From: an uncultured Bacteroidales bacterium
GTDB taxonomy: Bacteria; Bacteroidota; Bacteroidia; Bacteroidales; Paludibacteraceae
NCBI GenBank assembly: GCA_902778935.1
Contig: CACYZT010000006.1
Location: 62,001 to 126,000 of the forward strand
Length of the DNA stretch: 64,000 nt
Reading direction: 5' to 3'
The notes under the pieces were generated by a model that saw only the letters and a list, made by a program, of their open reading frames with translations, did not search any database and was not told where the DNA came from. The position numbers were made by a program, and so were the translations under genes. Below, in pieces: positions 60,961-64,000 of this stretch (positions are counted from its first letter, which is position 1; each line of letters begins with the position of its first letter).

Positions 60961-61455
60961 TTACGGATGGGCGAAACGGAAGAAATTTTGCTTATATGCT
61001 TTTTCATAATACACCAATGAATCGGAAGAAGAGAGGCGTATCGTATATTCCTTATGGATAGGCACATCACGCACATCCATAGTGGCGTACTCATGCAGAG
61101 CTTTGCCTTTCTTCTCCCATCGGAACCAACCGTTGCCGTGGTATTTCAAATCGTCCTCATACACATCCTCGGCTTCGTTCCATTCTTTTCCCCAGAACAT
61201 CTGAGTATCCTCGTCCAAGTCATCGTAATAAACTTTGTACCATCCGCAATTGTGAGTGTTTTGCCATTTACCGACTATCAAAGGGTCTGCGTGCAGAATT
61301 TCTTCCTCATAATACCCGCCGCGGTCGGTAGGATGCATATAGAGTATCTCGCCCTCTTGCGTTTTTGTACTTCGCCTGTATATTCCGTACCCCACAGCAA
61401 CTGCTATAATGGCGAGAGACAAACCAATAAGTATAAACAGATGTTTTCGTTTCAT
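60961..61455 (-). CDS. Membrane-anchored hypothetical protein
   Basis: An N-terminal helix (L-F-I-L-I-G-L-S-L-A-I-I-A-V-A-V-G-Y-G near 6-24) is followed by a 140-residue acidic, Tyr/Trp-rich domain (H-N-C-G-W-Y-K-V-Y-Y-D-D-L-D-E-D near 68; G-N-G-W-F-R-W-E near 107). It is probably anchored to the inner membrane and faces the periplasm. No family was recognised. It lies 3 bp from the transglutaminase-like gene upstream, so they are one operon. Confidence 0.6.
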   Translation of the reverse strand: MKRKHLFILIGLSLAIIAVAVGYGIYRRSTKTQEGEILYMHPTDRGGYYEEEILHADPLIVGKWQNTHNCGWYKVYYDDLDEDTQMFWGKEWNEAEDVYEDDLKYHGNGWFRWEKKGKALHEYATMDVRDVPIHKEYTIRLSSSDSLVYYEKAYKQNFFRFAHP

Positions 61456-61458
61456 TGA

Positions 61459-63012
61459 TTATTTGAGCGCAATGATTTGTGCCTCCTTATTGTTCATATT
61501 CGGCATGGTTCGTCCCACGCCGGCATTGATAAAGGTTGGGTCACATACGACGTACTTGCGGTTCTTGTAGGTCAGGTAATCGCCCTTGACATCCTCGTTG
61601 AATGCTACGGCAGCAGCTAAGTGTCCGGGATAATAAAGGAGTACAACATCCAAACCCACCAAATCGCGTATGAGCCGCGAGAAAAGGATGGCGCGGTCTT
61701 CGCAATCGCTGTACGGATAATAGAGTGTCTCTTGCGCAAAGAACGCACGGTCTGCGCCCCAAATCTTGTCATCATAACCATATTCAAATGCCGTTTGTAC
61801 CCAGTTGAGCAGAATGCCCACCGCATCACGTTCGTTCATTCCGCTGATGGTCTTTTTGAGCGACGGATAGAGCATGTCCTTGACAGATTTCTCAATAGGA
61901 GTGTTTGCATAAGCCGCCCATCGGGTTGTCTGATTGCCATTGAAGCACGCCTGGGGATAGGTATTGAAGAAATCAATCATATTCTTGTTTACGCTGGCAT
62001 AAGTAGTAACTCCTTTCTTGGATGTCAGCGTGCGTTTGGGAGTCGGGTCGCTGCCAAAGGTCGGTAGCGATGTCATCTGCATAGAAAGCGATTTCTCTTT
62101 ACCGTATTGTGCTTTGGTAATCTGCATCTGCGTGCTGGCATTCCCGCTTACATTATAGTATTTGACACCATCCAAGACATAATAGCGCATACCAAACAGG
62201 TCATATAACGTAGCAACAAGCATGTACAACTTCGCTCCGCTCATACCGAGACGGATGCGATAGCCGGATTGCGTCATCAGAAATGCTTGCGTGAGTATCG
62301 CCTCGTTGGTTTTGCCGTACTGTTTCTCGGTAACCGCCTGAAGCAATTTCATATATGCCCAGTCACAGAGGTTGTTCGCTTTGCGGGCATTGAGCGCCGT
62401 ACTGATGGTAATATCATATCGACTATCCGATAGTTGCTCCCAAGCATCAGCGATGGCATTCTCCTCCAATGCTCGCAGTTTGAGATTGTCGTTAGTCGGG
62501 AAGCCGACGGTCACAATATTTCCGAAGAAAGCGATAGACACTTTCTTGTATGGTTCTTCCTTCGGCTTGACAGGCGCAATAGGTTCCGGTGCGGGTTGTG
62601 GCTTGGGAACAACCACTACTTTCGGTTTAACGGGAATTTGCACGGGTTTGGTGTCAATGGTCGGTTTAGGTGTCGTAATGGGTTTGATGTCCTCCTTGGG
62701 AATAGGTTTCTCTTCCTCTTGAGGTTTGGGCGCAGGAGTCGGGGCAGGTTCGTCATAGACAACAGGAGGAGCAGTTTTCTCCTCAATGGGTTTCTCCGCC
62801 TCATGCACAGGGAACGACTCCCATGCTTGTCGCATGAAGTCGGCATACTCCTCATTGACGCGTTTGCGGAAAGCATCAAACTCCGCCTGTTTGTTGGCAG
62901 CAAATTGGTCAAACTGGGCGTTCATCCGCCGTTTGTAGTCATCGAAATTGCTTTGCTGCGCCACAATCGGCAATGTCATAGCGGAAAGCAAAATAACCAA
63001 TAATTTTCTCAT
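61459..63012 (-). CDS. Secreted transglutaminase-like protease domain protein
   Basis: A signal peptide (ends I-V-A-Q-Q) is followed by a helical charged region (25-70) and a Pro/Lys/Glu-rich linker (75-165), of the kind that can span the periplasm. The C-terminal domain carries a complete transglutaminase-like triad: Cys437 (S-D-C-E-D-R-A), His464 (P-G-H-L-A-A-A) and Asp491 (V-C-D-P-T-F). Such enzymes cut or cross-link peptides. A role in cell-envelope peptides is inference. It starts the operon with the gene at 60961. Confidence 0.75.
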   Translation of the reverse strand: MRKLLVILLSAMTLPIVAQQSNFDDYKRRMNAQFDQFAANKQAEFDAFRKRVNEEYADFMRQAWESFPVHEAEKPIEEKTAPPVVYDEPAPTPAPKPQEEEKPIPKEDIKPITTPKPTIDTKPVQIPVKPKVVVVPKPQPAPEPIAPVKPKEEPYKKVSIAFFGNIVTVGFPTNDNLKLRALEENAIADAWEQLSDSRYDITISTALNARKANNLCDWAYMKLLQAVTEKQYGKTNEAILTQAFLMTQSGYRIRLGMSGAKLYMLVATLYDLFGMRYYVLDGVKYYNVSGNASTQMQITKAQYGKEKSLSMQMTSLPTFGSDPTPKRTLTSKKGVTTYASVNKNMIDFFNTYPQACFNGNQTTRWAAYANTPIEKSVKDMLYPSLKKTISGMNERDAVGILLNWVQTAFEYGYDDKIWGADRAFFAQETLYYPYSDCEDRAILFSRLIRDLVGLDVVLLYYPGHLAAAVAFNEDVKGDYLTYKNRKYVVCDPTFINAGVGRTMPNMNNKEAQIIALK

Positions 63013-63133
63013 ATAGTGCCTTTTGTACTTCTATCGCGTCCCTTTCGACTTCGGTTCGATTGTTGACCGATTGTTATGCATATCATTCGCATTACGGACA
63101 TCATAAATGGGTGCTGGGTAGGCTGCTTATAAG

Positions 63134-63793
63134 TCAAGTTTCAGAACTCACACGGTGGATGGTTCTTCTATTTTTTTCGTCCATCATTTCTTCAAGTCGT
63201 TTAGAAGCTCTGTTAATGGCTCTTAATATGACCATGATAAAGAAATTTCCTAATACTATTGTGGCCAACATTCCGACACCATGATACTTGTTGTCCAATA
63301 TGGTTGCTGTTAGCATTACAATAAATAATAGGATAAGGCGGAGTATCGCGGCCGCTTTCTTTTCCTTAACGAAAATATACCAGCACACCTGATTAAAGGA
63401 TAATATTATGAAAGGTATGGAAATGTGCCAATAGGTATCTAAATCATCAAAAACCTTCGTTGTGCTATCATACGTACTTCCGATTGCGGCACATACGTAA
63501 ATAAAGATACAAATGTCTACGCAGTCTGAAAGGAATGCTGATAATTCATAATTCTCAGAAACTTCTCTAATGTGCCAATATGCAAAGGTTGTTTGTATTA
63601 CCATGGATAGCCATAAAAGCAAATACAAGAACAACTCCACACTAAATACTCTAATTAATCCTTTTACCAAATCATTGGCTGCAGTAAACACTAAAAATAT
63701 CAATAGTGCTGTATAGAATACATTAATTAGTTCCGGGTATCCAATCTTTTTCCCAAGCAGACATTGAATCGGTTCTGTTTTATTGTTCTCCAT
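63134..63793 (-). CDS. Multi-spanning membrane protein of unknown function
   Basis: The ATG at 63793 gives 219 residues and about six membrane helices (A-L-L-I-F-L-V-F-T-A-A near 28; L-F-L-Y-L-L-L-W-L-S near 55; I-L-R-L-I-L-L-F-I-V-M-L near 150). The end is charged (E-E-M-M-D-E-K-N-R-R). The region is clearly more AT-rich than the rest of the window, which suggests recent acquisition. It has no recognised family. The 63013-63133 gap shows no signal. Confidence 0.5.
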   Translation of the reverse strand: MENNKTEPIQCLLGKKIGYPELINVFYTALLIFLVFTAANDLVKGLIRVFSVELFLYLLLWLSMVIQTTFAYWHIREVSENYELSAFLSDCVDICIFIYVCAAIGSTYDSTTKVFDDLDTYWHISIPFIILSFNQVCWYIFVKEKKAAAILRLILLFIVMLTATILDNKYHGVGMLATIVLGNFFIMVILRAINRASKRLEEMMDEKNRRTIHRVSSET

Positions 63794-63843
63794 AATAATA
63801 GGAACGATTAACCTATACATCGTGAGATGTTGAAATACTTATC

Positions 63844-64000
63844 CTAACTATTTTTCTTCTCGTATTGGGCGAACATTAAAATAAATGCCATCACTGCCGC
63901 TACTAGTGTTTTGTACCCCATCATTAAAATTAACCGTATAGCAAATGCGATAAGACCCATTAAAATAATAAGAGGAAGACCAATATATGCATGGGGCAGA
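63844..64000 (-). CDS. C-terminal end of a membrane protein (5' end outside window)
   Basis: The minus-strand frame is open to the window edge and gives 51 residues of hydrophobic sequence (L-P-L-I-I-L-M-G-L-I-A-F-A; V-A-A-V-M-A-F-I-L-M-F-A) ending in Y-E-K-K-N-S. It is probably the last membrane segments of another small integral membrane protein belonging to the same AT-rich island as 63134. Confidence 0.45.
   Translation of the reverse strand, partial: LPHAYIGLPLIILMGLIAFAIRLILMMGYKTLVAAVMAFILMFAQYEKKNS

Noticed and set aside
60753-61094. 113-residue minus-strand frame overlapping the anchored protein
   Set aside because: It is an out-of-frame reading of the anchored protein gene and the spacer and runs through the terminator hairpin.

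Overview
This window looks like a chromosomal segment of an uncultured member of the Bacteroidota, most likely order Bacteroidales. The evidence is a SusC/SusD polysaccharide-utilisation locus, a BamA–OmpH–OmpH–UppS envelope block, an ExbB/ExbD module, a DUF4954-type protein, a GGGtGRT/NifU-like pair, and at least eight promoters with the phylum's characteristic -33 TTG / -7 TAnnTTTG layout at an exact 20-nt spacer. Base composition is close to 50% GC. No rRNA, CRISPR array or intact insertion sequence was seen. The species cannot be named from sequence alone.

Layout. 1-3.0 kb: the 3' end of a very large surface protein and a BspA-type leucine-rich-repeat protein, both ending in a short conserved C-terminal tag. 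3.1-17.2 kb: a fructan/sucrose utilisation locus with a membrane-bound sugar-sensor/AraC regulator, a 16-bp perfect inverted-repeat operator, a GH32 lipoprotein, an MFS permease, a PfkB fructokinase, SusC, SusD, a probable surface glycan-binding lipoprotein, a second GH32 enzyme and a tagged secreted protein, closed by a strong terminator. 17.2-22.1 kb: an accessory strip of small unknown proteins (including a family starting MAK[VI]), a short HTH protein, a long inverted repeat and a divergent AAA/DUF4143 ATPase. 22.1-28.9 kb: ftsK, a LolA-like gene, trxB, an acyltransferase-like gene, a Fur-like gene and a membrane zinc protease, then tRNA-Arg whose 3' end is tandemly repeated. 28.9-34.5 kb: a secreted nuclease-like gene directly behind tRNA-fMet, a GDSL esterase, and exbB-exbD-exbD behind tRNA-Ser(GGA). 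34.5-52.0 kb: housekeeping genes mostly on the minus strand (tatD, queA, an rRNA methyltransferase, murF, an MFS transporter, two OmpH/Skp genes, bamA, uppS, an OM barrel, radA, RNase Z, DUF4954, dnaN). A tRNA-Ser(TGA) at 37.8 kb has a damaged acceptor end fused tail-to-tail to a coding region. 52.0-60.2 kb: a possible sigma-54-driven small RNA, an unstudied seven-gene envelope operon, and the GGGtGRT/NifU-like pair. 60.2-64 kb: a palindrome-rich spacer, the orphan 3' end of a tagged gene, a membrane-anchored protein, a transglutaminase-like protein and two membrane-protein genes, the last one cut by the window edge.

How the parts fit. The fructan locus is a self-contained sense-bind-cut-import-phosphorylate pathway. 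The envelope genes (BamA, the OmpH chaperones, UppS, MurF, ExbB/D, LolA-like) form a dispersed outer-membrane building set, and the 52-58 kb operon of exported proteins looks like an additional uncharacterised envelope assembly. The most striking non-gene signal is a family of degenerate tandem repeats (units of about 7-13 bp, a different unit at each site). They occupy many intergenic gaps and are also found in frame inside murF, ftsK and surface-protein genes.
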